From: Betaproteobacteria bacterium
GTDB taxonomy: Bacteria > Pseudomonadota > Gammaproteobacteria > Burkholderiales > SG8-39
Assembly (NCBI GenBank): GCA_022340285.1
Contig: JAJDOG010000010.1
Coordinates: 21,908-85,907 of the forward strand
DNA length: 64,000 nt
Direction of reading: 5' to 3'
Shown here: in pieces, positions 19,814 to 31,695 of the stretch
Layout of the letters: each line of letters begins with the position of its first letter
Position numbering within the stretch: the first letter of the stretch is position 1
Program-made: the position numbers and the translations under genes
The notes under the pieces: model-generated
The model's database searches: none
What the model was told of the DNA's origin: nothing
What the model saw: only the letters and a program-made list of their open reading frames with translations

Positions 19814-20658
19814 CCCTGCGGATCGGGCACGAATCCGCCGTCCGGGAAGGGGTTCGGGACGCCGACCGGCGGCATGTGCGGAATGATGCCGCGCGCGACC
19901 AGATTCCGGTAGCTGTCGTATTGAATCGTGATCGTCTGGTTCGGGTATGCCGTCGCGCGGCGGAAGCTGGTGTAGCGGGCCGCCGACCACTCGCGCTCGC
20001 CATGCCCGGTGCCGAGCTTCTCTTGGCGCTGCGCCAGCGGTGCGGAACGCTTGGCCGCGCCCGCGGGCGCCTCGGTGCTTGGCGCCGGCGAGGATACGCC
20101 GGACGCTTCGCGCTCCGGTTCGTTCTGCGCGTCGCCTCGCGAGCGCGACTCTGCGCTTTCTTCAGGCTGTAACGGCGTCTGTGGTCGATAGACCCGGGGC
20201 GGGCGCGGCGGGCGATATTCGCGGAACACCGCAACCCCAATCACCCCGACGTTCTGTGGACGGCCCGTGCGCGCGGCGTAGCTGTCTGGCAGCGCGGTGA
20301 AGTAGAACGCCGCGACCTCTTCCAGCGACTTCCGCCAACCATTGATCTCGAAGGACTGGCGCCCTCCGAGGACGTAGCCCGCCTGGCTCGTTGCCGCCGT
20401 CTCCCCGCTCACGACATTCACGCCATCGACGGAGATGACCGCCATGACCCTGCGCGGCGTCCGGTTCGCAATGCGGATCGCGTACTTTTCCCCCGGCGTT
20501 CCCGCGATGTACAGGTGACCGGCGTGATAGTGCGTCGGTACCGGCTGGCCGGTTGTCCGGTTGACGACGGTGACGTCGACCAGCGACCCGGCGGATACGT
20601 TCGCCGAGGCGCAACCCGATAGTGCCGCGGCGAGCAGCGCCGCAAGGATGCCCTTCAT
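19810..20658 (-). CDS. Hypothetical lipoprotein of the ECF sigma module
   Basis: This 282-residue protein begins MKGILAALLAAALSGCASA, a lipoprotein signal with an LSGC lipobox. The first 140 mature residues form an all-beta-looking domain (VDVTVVNRTTGQPVPTHYHA, SFEINGWRKSLEEVAAFYFT, QNVGVIGVAVFREY). A low-complexity Pro/Ser/Glu/Arg linker follows, and then a C-terminal stretch with PNPFPDGGFVPDPQG. It lies 90 bp downstream of the putative anti-sigma gene on the same strand, so it may belong to that operon. No function is recognised. Confidence 0.8.
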   Translation of the reverse strand: MKGILAALLAAALSGCASANVSAGSLVDVTVVNRTTGQPVPTHYHAGHLYIAGTPGEKYAIRIANRTPRRVMAVISVDGVNVVSGETAATSQAGYVLGGRQSFEINGWRKSLEEVAAFYFTALPDSYAARTGRPQNVGVIGVAVFREYRPPRPPRVYRPQTPLQPEESAESRSRGDAQNEPEREASGVSSPAPSTEAPAGAAKRSAPLAQRQEKLGTGHGEREWSAARYTSFRRATAYPNQTITIQYDSYRNLVARGIIPHMPPVGVPNPFPDGGFVPDPQG

Positions 20659-20748
20659 GTGCTTCTCCCCAATCAGTTAAGGACACCGCTGTAAACGGTG
20701 GCCGTGGCGCGATGGGGTTAAAGGCGGGAAGGGAGTGGGCCAAGCCCG

Positions 20749-21609
20749 CTAAGGCAGATCGTCCGGGAGGGGATGGTCGGGGAACCGATCGCGAAATTCG
20801 GCCAGCAGACGATTCGCTTCTTCCGTCTGGCCAGCCTTCTTCAGACGCCTAATTTCGGCAATCCAATCCTCGGGTGACCGCAGCGCGGGTTGCCCGACGC
20901 CTGTTGCCGCGTCCCGTTCGGTGCGGCCAGTAGGTCGGTCGCCGAGAGCTCGCTCGCGAGCCATCGACGAGGCCGATTCGGTTTCCGAGGCGGGCGGCGA
21001 CGCGGCGCCGGCCGACTCGCTCTTCTTCCTGAGCGGAGACAGGCCATCCTTTGCGCGAGGTGGTTCTGCAACGGGTGGCGTGGCAGGACGCGCCGGCTCG
21101 GCCGGGAAGGGTGCGGGCGCGCGCTTCGCCTCGTTGGACTGGGCCCGCTCCGGTTTCTGGGCTGGCATTTGCCGAAGACCACGCTCGTCGGCAGGCGTAG
21201 CCGGCGGAGGCGCCGCGCTCGGCGGCACGACGCTTCGTCTTTCCTGGAGCTCGGAGGGTTTGGCTTCGCGGCCTCCAGATTCCTTGTCCAGATCGCCTCG
21301 CCTGGCTGCGCCAGGTACGACGTGATCTTCGCGCACTTTGCCGGGGCTCAGTTCTTCCAGCATCGTCGGCGCCTGTTCGCTCTCGTACACCATGAGCGTC
21401 ACGGTGGCCGAGAGCACGACCGTGGCGGCCACCGCGACGGGAACACGCCAGCGCTGCGCAAACGACCGTCCGGCCGGCACCGGGTGCGCGTCCACGGCGC
21501 GATGCGCGGCGGCTAGGATGCGCTCGTCAAGCGCACGCGGCGGCTCCTCACGCGCGGTCGCGCGGTATGCCGCGTCGAGGTTCGGGTCGCGTGGCTCGTC
21601 GCCGTTCAC
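20749..21609 (-). CDS. Putative anti-sigma factor, single-pass membrane protein
   Basis: A 286-residue protein whose ATG overlaps the stop of the sigma-factor gene by 4 bp, the usual sigma/anti-sigma layout. The N-terminal 50 residues are cytosolic and charged. RWRVPVAVAATVVLSATVTL is one membrane helix near residues 49-68. The rest is a long periplasmic Pro/Ala/Glu-rich stretch ending in a helical repeat (EDWIAEIRRLKKAGQTEEAN). No HxxxCxxC zinc motif of the ZAS class is present, so the role is inferred from position. Confidence 0.72.
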   Translation of the reverse strand: MNGDEPRDPNLDAAYRATAREEPPRALDERILAAAHRAVDAHPVPAGRSFAQRWRVPVAVAATVVLSATVTLMVYESEQAPTMLEELSPGKVREDHVVPGAARRGDLDKESGGREAKPSELQERRSVVPPSAAPPPATPADERGLRQMPAQKPERAQSNEAKRAPAPFPAEPARPATPPVAEPPRAKDGLSPLRKKSESAGAASPPASETESASSMARERALGDRPTGRTERDAATGVGQPALRSPEDWIAEIRRLKKAGQTEEANRLLAEFRDRFPDHPLPDDLP

Positions 21610-22166
21610 GTCAGATCCTTCAGGGCCTCGCGAAGCTTGGCGACGGCATATCGCAGGCGGCTCTTGGCGGTCTCGCGCTCGACGCCAGTCGCCTGCGCGA
21701 TTTCCTCGATGGTCAGACCGGCCTCCTGTTGCAGGAGAAAGGCCTCGCGCTGGGGCCCCGGCAGCGAATCGATCGCGGAAAGCAACCGCCCTGCCAGTTC
21801 CTTGCGCTCGAGCGTGCGCTCGGGCGGTGGATCCGCCGCAGGAAAGGCAACCAAAGTCTCGGGCGCGTCGTCAATGCTGGTCAGATGGGCGCGTCCGCGC
21901 GTTCGCAGGTGATCGAGCACTCGGTTGTGCGCAATCGTGTACAGCCAGGTCGTGAAGCGTGCCTTGACCGCATAGTCGCGGCGCGCGTTGATGAGTCGAA
22001 TCCAGACATCCTGAAAAAGTTCCTCGGCCACCGCGGCATCACCGGTCTGACGCCGCAGGTAGCGAAATACCGGCCCCTTGTGCCGCCGGTAGAGAGCGTC
22101 GAATGCGCCGGCGTCGCCGTCGCGGTAGCGCAGCATCAGTTCCTCGTCGGAAATGCCCTCCTGCAT
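21606..22166 (-). CDS. ECF-type RNA polymerase sigma factor
   Basis: This 186-residue protein has the ECF sigma layout. Region 2 includes FDALYRRHKGPVFRYLRRQ and AVAEELFQDVWIRLINARRD, and region 4 includes LPGPQREAFLLQQEAGLTIE followed by a helix-turn-helix (IAQATGVERETAKSRLRYAV). It directs transcription of a stress regulon that cannot be named from sequence. The putative anti-sigma gene follows with a 4-bp overlap. It is divergent from the gene at 22283. Confidence 0.93.
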   Translation of the reverse strand: MQEGISDEELMLRYRDGDAGAFDALYRRHKGPVFRYLRRQTGDAAVAEELFQDVWIRLINARRDYAVKARFTTWLYTIAHNRVLDHLRTRGRAHLTSIDDAPETLVAFPAADPPPERTLERKELAGRLLSAIDSLPGPQREAFLLQQEAGLTIEEIAQATGVERETAKSRLRYAVAKLREALKDLT

Positions 22167-22282
22167 GCCGCGGCAAGTGTAACGCGACGTGCCCGGGAGG
22201 GGGCGGACGTGACACCTGTCGCACCGGCCTTGTTTGTGTGAACGTTTAACGGGTGTTTTTGGGGTTAAACTGGTTTGGCGCC

Positions 22283-22810
22283 ATGCGACTCCACCAGCTC
22301 AAGATCGAATACCGGCCGGAAGAGGACCGGATCCTGATGCGCCTCGCGACCGATACCGGGGCGGAGGTGCTGCTGTGGTTGACGCGGCGATGCATCGCGC
22401 GGCTGTGGCCCGTGCTCCTCAACATGGCCCAGGCGGTTCCCGAGGTGCAGCTCCAGCACAATCCCGAGGCGCGCAAGGCGCTGCTCGGATTCCAGCACGA
22501 AAAGGCGATCCGTCAGGCGAACTTCTCGAAGCCCTATGAGGAGTCGGAGCGGGAGCGCCCGCTCGGTGCGGAGCCGTTGCTCATTACGCGCATTCAGCCC
22601 CGGCGCGATCAGCAGGGCCGCAACGTACTGGGCCTGCTGCCGGCAGCCGGCCAGGGCGTACACATCACCCTGGACGAGAACCTGTTGCACGGGCTGATGA
22701 AGCTCCTGCAGAACGCGGTGAAGAAGAGCGAGTGGAGCCTCGATCTCGCGCTTCCCTCGGGCATGGCGCCCGTCGCCGACACAGCAGGCGGCCACCCCAC
22801 GATAAATTAA
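22283..22810 (+). CDS. Conserved hypothetical protein
   Basis: This 175-residue soluble protein begins MRLHQLKIEYRPEEDRILMR and continues with EVLLWLTRRCIARLWPVLLN. It ends in a region predicted to be helical (LDENLLHGLMKLLQNAVKKS). There is no signal peptide or membrane helix. Upstream codons in the same frame to 22253 include a second ATG but lack similarity to the core. It is divergent from the ECF sigma gene and convergent with the ABC-F gene. I do not recognise a function. Confidence 0.75.
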   Translation: MRLHQLKIEYRPEEDRILMRLATDTGAEVLLWLTRRCIARLWPVLLNMAQAVPEVQLQHNPEARKALLGFQHEKAIRQANFSKPYEESERERPLGAEPLLITRIQPRRDQQGRNVLGLLPAAGQGVHITLDENLLHGLMKLLQNAVKKSEWSLDLALPSGMAPVADTAGGHPTIN

Positions 22811-22842
22811 ACGTCCTTCGAGACGCTGTCTCGAAGCTGGCG

Positions 22843-24741
22843 CTATACAGCCTCATTACTGAGGTTTTCGAGCTCGGTCTGCAGCGTCAGCCATTCCGCT
22901 TCAACGGACTCGAGCCGCGCGCTGACACGAGCCTGCTCGCGCAAGGCGGCCGCGACCTGCGCCTGATCCGCGCCGTTGTAGAACGCCTCGGACGCGAGCT
23001 CGCTCTCGATGCGGCCCTTTTCAGCCGTGAGGTCGGCCATCTCGCGCTCGAGCCGCCCGATCCGGGTCACGATGGGCTTCTTCTTTTGTGCAAGCTCGCG
23101 ACGCGCCTCGGCCTCGGCGCGCTTTTCGCTGCGACGCTCGTCGGCACGCGCCGAGCGCGCCTTGCCCGCCGTCGCGCGCGCGTTCAGCCAGTCGCGATAG
23201 TCGTCGAGATCGCCGTCAAAGTCCTGCACGCGTCCGCCGGCAACGAGCATCAGCGAATCGGTCGCGGTGCGCAGGAGGTGGCGGTCGTGGGAGACCAGCA
23301 CCATCGCGCCTTCGTATTCCTGCAGGGCGAGCGTGAGCGCTTCGCGCATGTCCAGATCCAGGTGGTTCGTGGGCTCGTCCAGCAGCAGCAGATTCGGACG
23401 CTGCCAGATCACCAGGGCGAGCGCGAGGCGCGCACGCTCGCCGCCCGAGAAGCGGCCGACCGGCGCCAAGGCCATGTCACCGGAAAAGTCGAAGCTGCCG
23501 AGGTAACTGCGCAGCTCCTGCTCTCTTCTCTCCGGATCGATGCGCGTCATGTGCTGGAGGGGACTTTCGTCGGCGCGCAGCTCCTCGAGCTGGTGCTGCG
23601 CGAAGTACCCGACGCGCAGATTCCTGCCTTCCCGACGATGACCGGCCCCCGGCGCGAGCCGGCCCGCAAGCAGTTTGATCAGCGTCGATTTGCCGGCGCC
23701 GTTGCGTCCGAGCAGCCCGATCCGGGCGCCGGCCGGAATCGTGAGCTTGATCGACTCGAGCACGGGAGGCCCGCCGTAGCCGACCGCCGCATCGTCGAGA
23801 ACGAGAACCGGGTCCGGCCCCCCCGGGAAGTCACGAAAGTGAAACGTGAAAGGCGAATCGACGTGTGCCGGCGCGATGCGTTCCATGCGCTCGAGCGCCT
23901 TGATCCGGCTTTGCGCCTGCCGCGCCTTGGTGGCCTTGGCGCGGAAGCGCGTGATGAACCGTTCGAGGCGCTCGATCTCGCGTTGCTGCCGGGTGTAGAG
24001 CGCCTGCTCGTGAGCGAGTCGCTCGGCGCGCTGGCCCTCGTAGGCGGAGTAGTTACCGGGGGTCAGGCGCAGCCTTTGCTGCTCGAAGGAGAGAATGGCG
24101 CTGACCGTGGCATCGAGAAACTCGCGGTCGTGGGAGACAAGCAGCAGCGTCCCGCGGTACCCGGTGAGCCATCCTTCGAGCCAGACGATGGCGTCCAGGT
24201 CCAGGTGATTGGTGGGCTCGTCGAGCAGGAGCAGATCGGATCGGCACATCAGTGCGCGCGCGAGGTTCAGCCGCATGCGCCAGCCCCCCGAGAATCTGCG
24301 CATCGGCTGCGCGATCTCGTCCGGACCGAAACCGAGCCCGGCGAGGAGCGCAGCCGCACGCGCCCGTGCGGTATAGCCGTCGATCAATCCATACCGGTCG
24401 TGCAGATGGGCGAGGTGCTCCCCGTCGTTCTGCGCCTCGGCGGCCGCAAGGTCCGCCTCGACCGCGCGCAGTTCCGCGTCGCCATCGATGACGTAATCGA
24501 TCGCCGGCTGATCGCTCGCGGGCGACTCCTGCGCGACATGCGCGACAACCCAGGACGACGGCACCTCGAGATCGCCGCCGTCCGGGTGAAGATCACCCGT
24601 GAAAAGGGCGAACAGGCTCGATTTGCCGCAGCCATTCGGTCCGACGACGCCCACGCGCTCGCCGGGAGCAATGCCGAGATCGGCGCCCTCGAGCAGCGGT
24701 TTCGCGCCGCGGCGGAGGCGCAGCTTGCGCAGGGTGATCAT
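22843..24741 (-). CDS. ABC-F family ATP-binding protein (YheS/Uup-like)
   Basis: From ATG 24741 this 632-residue protein has two ABC ATPase domains and no membrane segment. Walker A motifs are GPNGCGKSS and GRNGAGKST, and the signatures are FSGGWRMRL and FSGGERARL. An arm/linker region with many Arg and Glu separates them, and a charged C-terminal coiled coil follows the second domain. ABC-F proteins act on the ribosome rather than in transport, in translation quality control or antibiotic protection. The length fits YheS (about 637). An upstream extension to 24939 does not resemble the family. Confidence 0.93.
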   Translation of the reverse strand: MITLRKLRLRRGAKPLLEGADLGIAPGERVGVVGPNGCGKSSLFALFTGDLHPDGGDLEVPSSWVVAHVAQESPASDQPAIDYVIDGDAELRAVEADLAAAEAQNDGEHLAHLHDRYGLIDGYTARARAAALLAGLGFGPDEIAQPMRRFSGGWRMRLNLARALMCRSDLLLLDEPTNHLDLDAIVWLEGWLTGYRGTLLLVSHDREFLDATVSAILSFEQQRLRLTPGNYSAYEGQRAERLAHEQALYTRQQREIERLERFITRFRAKATKARQAQSRIKALERMERIAPAHVDSPFTFHFRDFPGGPDPVLVLDDAAVGYGGPPVLESIKLTIPAGARIGLLGRNGAGKSTLIKLLAGRLAPGAGHRREGRNLRVGYFAQHQLEELRADESPLQHMTRIDPERREQELRSYLGSFDFSGDMALAPVGRFSGGERARLALALVIWQRPNLLLLDEPTNHLDLDMREALTLALQEYEGAMVLVSHDRHLLRTATDSLMLVAGGRVQDFDGDLDDYRDWLNARATAGKARSARADERRSEKRAEAEARRELAQKKKPIVTRIGRLEREMADLTAEKGRIESELASEAFYNGADQAQVAAALREQARVSARLESVEAEWLTLQTELENLSNEAV

Positions 24742-24966
24742 TCGGGCGCGATTGTAGAAGCTATCGCGCAATCGCTCATGCGATGCGCTCGGGCGACGAT
24801 GGGGTGTGATTCGCAGCTTGCCTCTGATATACTCCGCGCACTTTCGCTCGACTCCCTCCGGACTCCTATCCGCTTGCAGCTCATCTCTCTCGCGCTTTCG
24901 GACCACCCGGCGGGCGAAGAGCGTGTTGTCAGTGGTCAACTTTTCCAGTCCTTCTAGCCGTATTGC

Positions 24967-26379
24967 TTGTCTACATTTGCTGAACTAGGGCTCCTGCCGG
25001 AACTGCTCCGCGCCGTGAACGAGCAGGGCTACACGGAGCCGACCCCGATCCAGGCGCAGGCGATCCCAGTGATCCTCGCCGGCCGCGACGTCATGGGCGG
25101 CGCGCAGACCGGAACGGGCAAGACCGCCGGGTTTGCCCTTCCGACCCTCCAGCGTTTCGCTCCGCTGGCAAGCACCAGCACGTCGCCGGCACGCCATCCG
25201 GTGCGCGCGCTCATCCTCGCTCCCACGCGCGAGCTCGCAGTGCAGGTCGAGGAGAGCTTTCGCGAGTACGGCAAGTACGTTCCGCTGCGCACGACGGTGA
25301 TCTATGGCGGTGTGCCGATCGAGCCGCAGATGGCTCAGCTTCGCCGCGGCGTAGAGATCCTGGTTGCGACGCCGGGCCGTCTGCTCGATCACGTGCACCA
25401 GCGCACACTCAATCTGTCGCAGGTCGAGGTCTTCGTGCTCGACGAAGCGGATCGCATGCTCGACATGGGATTCATCCCCGACGTGCGGCGCATCCTGACC
25501 CTGCTTACCTCGCGCAAGCAGAGCCTGCTCTTCTCGGCGACCTTCTCCGACGAAATCAAGAAGCTCGCCGACTCATTTCTGCGTGACCCGGTGCTCATCC
25601 AGGTCGCGCGGCGCAATGCTGCCGCCGAGCTCGTCTCCCATCGCGTGCATCCGGTGGCGCGCGAGAAGAAACGCGATCTCTTGGTGCACTTGATCAAGTC
25701 GCGCAATATGAACCAGGTCCTGGTCTTCAACGCGACGCGGCTCGGAGCGAACCGGCTCGCCTACCAGCTCAACCGGGCCGGCGTGCACGCGGCGGCGATC
25801 CACGGCGACAAGACCCAGGCGGAGCGGATGCTGGCGCTCGACGAATTCAAGACCGGAAAGGTCGGCGTCCTCGTGGCCACCGACGTCGCGGCCCGCGGGC
25901 TGGACATCGAACAGCTTCCCTATGTCGTGAACTTCGAGCTGCCCAACTCGGCCGAGGATTACGTGCATCGCATCGGCCGCACCGGCCGTGCCGGCGCCGC
26001 GGGCCAAGCTATTTCGCTGGTATGTGCGGAGGAGACCGAGCGCCTCGCCGAGATCGAGCGAATGATCAAGGTGAAGATGGAGCGGGAGATCGTGCCCAGC
26101 TTCGAGCCGGCTGGTCGGGACGCGCCGGGTCTCATGGAGCGGCCCGCTCGCGAGCGCCGCCGCGGCAATGAGGAACCCAAGCTCACGCGCGGCAGACGCC
26201 CCGAGCGATCCGAACGTCCCGCGGCAAAGCCGGCCAGCAAGCCGGTCGATCCGATTTTCAGCAGGCCTTACGAGCCGGGCACGGCGCCGCCGCCGGCCGA
26301 GACCTCGAAGCGCGAGCCGCAGCGGCGCGAGCGACAGGTCGCCGCGCTGCTCGGCGGTTTCATCCGCAAGCCGGGCTGA
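24967..26379 (+). CDS. rhlE: DEAD-box ATP-dependent RNA helicase, RhlE type
   Basis: This 470-residue protein begins at TTG 24967 with MSTFAELGLLPELLRAVNEQ. It has the Q motif (YTEPTPIQAQAIP), then motif I (AQTGTGKT), DEAD (VLDEADRMLDMGF), SAT (LLFSATFSD) and motif VI (YVHRIGRTGRAG). The last 90 residues are basic and Arg/Pro-rich, as in RhlE. Such helicases remodel structured RNA in ribosome assembly and mRNA decay. The stop lies 3 bp from the end of the convergent SDR gene. Confidence 0.94.
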   Translation: MSTFAELGLLPELLRAVNEQGYTEPTPIQAQAIPVILAGRDVMGGAQTGTGKTAGFALPTLQRFAPLASTSTSPARHPVRALILAPTRELAVQVEESFREYGKYVPLRTTVIYGGVPIEPQMAQLRRGVEILVATPGRLLDHVHQRTLNLSQVEVFVLDEADRMLDMGFIPDVRRILTLLTSRKQSLLFSATFSDEIKKLADSFLRDPVLIQVARRNAAAELVSHRVHPVAREKKRDLLVHLIKSRNMNQVLVFNATRLGANRLAYQLNRAGVHAAAIHGDKTQAERMLALDEFKTGKVGVLVATDVAARGLDIEQLPYVVNFELPNSAEDYVHRIGRTGRAGAAGQAISLVCAEETERLAEIERMIKVKMEREIVPSFEPAGRDAPGLMERPARERRRGNEEPKLTRGRRPERSERPAAKPASKPVDPIFSRPYEPGTAPPPAETSKREPQRRERQVAALLGGFIRKPG

Positions 26380-26382
26380 GCG

Positions 26383-27144
26383 CTACACGCACCGCGCGCC
26401 GTCGACCTCCACGCATACGCCGCTGACCATTGCGGCCTCGTCCGAGGCGAGATAGAGACAGGCATTCGCCACGTCGAGCGGGGTCGAGAAACGCCCGAGC
26501 GGGATCGTCGCGAGAAAGCGTGCCTTGGCCTCCGGCGTCAGCGCACCGCCGGCAAAATCAGCTGAAAGCGCGGTTTCCGGGCTGAACACCGGATTCACGC
26601 AGTTCACGCGGATCTTGTCGGGCCCGAACTCCGCGGCCATCGACTTGGACATGTTGATCACCGCGCCCTTGGAGCTGTTGTAGACCGTGAGCCCCGGTCG
26701 CGGTCGCACCCCCGCGGTGGAGGCGATCTGGACGAAGCAGCCGCCGCCCTGCTTACGAAACACCGGGATGCAGTGCTTCGCCGAGAGGTAGATGCTCTTG
26801 ACGTTCACCGCGTAGACCTTGTCGAATTCCGCCTCCGTGCACTCCAGCATCGGCTTGTTGCGGTGTGTCCAGCCGGCGTTGTTGACGCACGCGTCGATCC
26901 GGCCGAACTTCCCGACGCCCTCGCCGACGATCTTCTTCCATCCCGAGTCGGTCGCGACATCGGCCTGCACGAACAGCACCGCGCCGCGACTCTGGCGGAT
27001 GGCGCTCGCAACGCGCTCACCCGCCTCGGCGCTGAGATCGTTGACGACGACTTTGGCGCCTTCTTCGGCGAACCGCTTGGCGATCCCCTCGCCGAATCCT
27101 GAACCTGCACCCGTGACGATCGCAACCTTGCCCTCGAGTCTCAT
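26383..27144 (-). CDS. Short-chain dehydrogenase/reductase
   Basis: A 253-residue classical SDR. The Rossmann cofactor motif is TGAGSGFGEGIAKRF near residues 11-25, NNAG lies near residue 90, and the catalytic YxxxK is in YNSSKGAV. The protein resembles glucose-1-dehydrogenase-like or 3-oxoacyl-ACP reductase-like members. The substrate cannot be inferred, and the flanking genes give no pathway. Confidence 0.92.
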   Translation of the reverse strand: MRLEGKVAIVTGAGSGFGEGIAKRFAEEGAKVVVNDLSAEAGERVASAIRQSRGAVLFVQADVATDSGWKKIVGEGVGKFGRIDACVNNAGWTHRNKPMLECTEAEFDKVYAVNVKSIYLSAKHCIPVFRKQGGGCFVQIASTAGVRPRPGLTVYNSSKGAVINMSKSMAAEFGPDKIRVNCVNPVFSPETALSADFAGGALTPEAKARFLATIPLGRFSTPLDVANACLYLASDEAAMVSGVCVEVDGARCV

Positions 27145-27187
27145 AGCGCCTCCTAGAACTTATCTCGACGCGATTTCGAGAGAGATT

Positions 27188-29408
<2,221 letters not shown>

Positions 29409-29444
29409 GCTGTCCTCCGGGGCGTGTCTACCGGCTCCTTCAGA

Positions 29445-30911
<1,467 letters not shown>

Positions 30912-31595
30912 ATGGCGGGTCCTGCCAGCGTTTCAACTCTGTTGCTCCGCAATGTTCCACTCTTCGCAGTGCTGCCGGAAGCCCAGTTGAGCCTGCTCAC
31001 ACGGGTCGTCGGGCGCAAGTCCTACCCGCGCGGCTCGACGATCATCGCGGCGGGCGATCCCACCGACGCCCTCTACATCGTGATCTCGGGCCGACTGAAG
31101 GTCATGATGAGCGACGACGAGGGCCGCGAAGTGATCCTGGCGATTCTCGGCCAGGGCGAATTCTTCGGCGAAATGGGGCTGGTAGACGACGAGCCGCGCT
31201 CGGCCACCGTGATCGCCATCGAGCCCTGTGAGCTCCTGACCATCGCACGCATCGACTTCAAGAAATGCCTCGCCGAGAACTTCGACATCGCAATGGGCGT
31301 CATGCGCGGCCTGGTGAAACGGCTGCGCGAGGCTGACCGGAAGATCGGCAGCCTGGCGCTGATGGACGTCTACGGTCGCGTCGCCCGGCTGCTCATGGAG
31401 ATGGCCGAAAGCGTGGACGGCCAGATGGTCGTCACGAAGAAGCTGCCCAAGCAGGACATCGCCAAGATGATCGGCGCTTCCCGCGAGATGGTGAGCCGCG
31501 TGATGAAGGATCTCCAGACGAGCGGCTACATCGAGGTCCGCGCCGGGGCCATATTCCTGCACGACAATCTCCTCGTGCAGGACGCGCGCGCCTGA
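30912..31595 (+). CDS. Crp/Fnr family transcriptional regulator
   Basis: This 227-residue protein has an N-terminal cyclic-nucleotide-binding fold (RGSTIIAAGDPTDALYIVIS and ILGQGEFFGEMGLVDDEPRS, residues 30-110). A dimer helix and a C-terminal helix-turn-helix follow, IAKMIGASREMVSRVMKDL near residues 180-200. There is no N-terminal cysteine cluster, so it is not an oxygen-sensing FNR. Whether it binds cAMP is unknown. The reading frame is open upstream to 30642, but the conserved fold begins at ATG 30912. It is 100 bp upstream of ftsK, a recurrent arrangement in betaproteobacteria. Confidence 0.92.
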   Translation: MAGPASVSTLLLRNVPLFAVLPEAQLSLLTRVVGRKSYPRGSTIIAAGDPTDALYIVISGRLKVMMSDDEGREVILAILGQGEFFGEMGLVDDEPRSATVIAIEPCELLTIARIDFKKCLAENFDIAMGVMRGLVKRLREADRKIGSLALMDVYGRVARLLMEMAESVDGQMVVTKKLPKQDIAKMIGASREMVSRVMKDLQTSGYIEVRAGAIFLHDNLLVQDARA

Positions 31596-31666
31596 CGATG
31601 CGCGGCCCGGCGCCGAGCTTCTTCTGGCCCCGGACCGCCACGCCGAGTAGAATCCCTCCCCGGAAG

Positions 31667-31693
31667 TACCTGCCGGAACCGTTCCGGCAGGTA
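31667..31693. promoter_or_regulatory. Perfect 27-nt palindrome directly before the ftsK start
   Basis: The left arm tacctgccggaac and its exact reverse complement (13 bp each) flank a single central base, ending 2 bp before the ftsK GTG. There is no T-run, so it is a poor terminator. As DNA it could be a dimer operator. As RNA it would fold over the ribosome-binding region. Confidence 0.75.
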
Positions 31694-31695
31694 TT

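Noticed and set aside
22732..24957. A 741-codon frame on the plus strand
   Set aside because: It is antisense to the ABC-F gene, whose motifs are clear, and its composition is typical of a GC-rich shadow frame.
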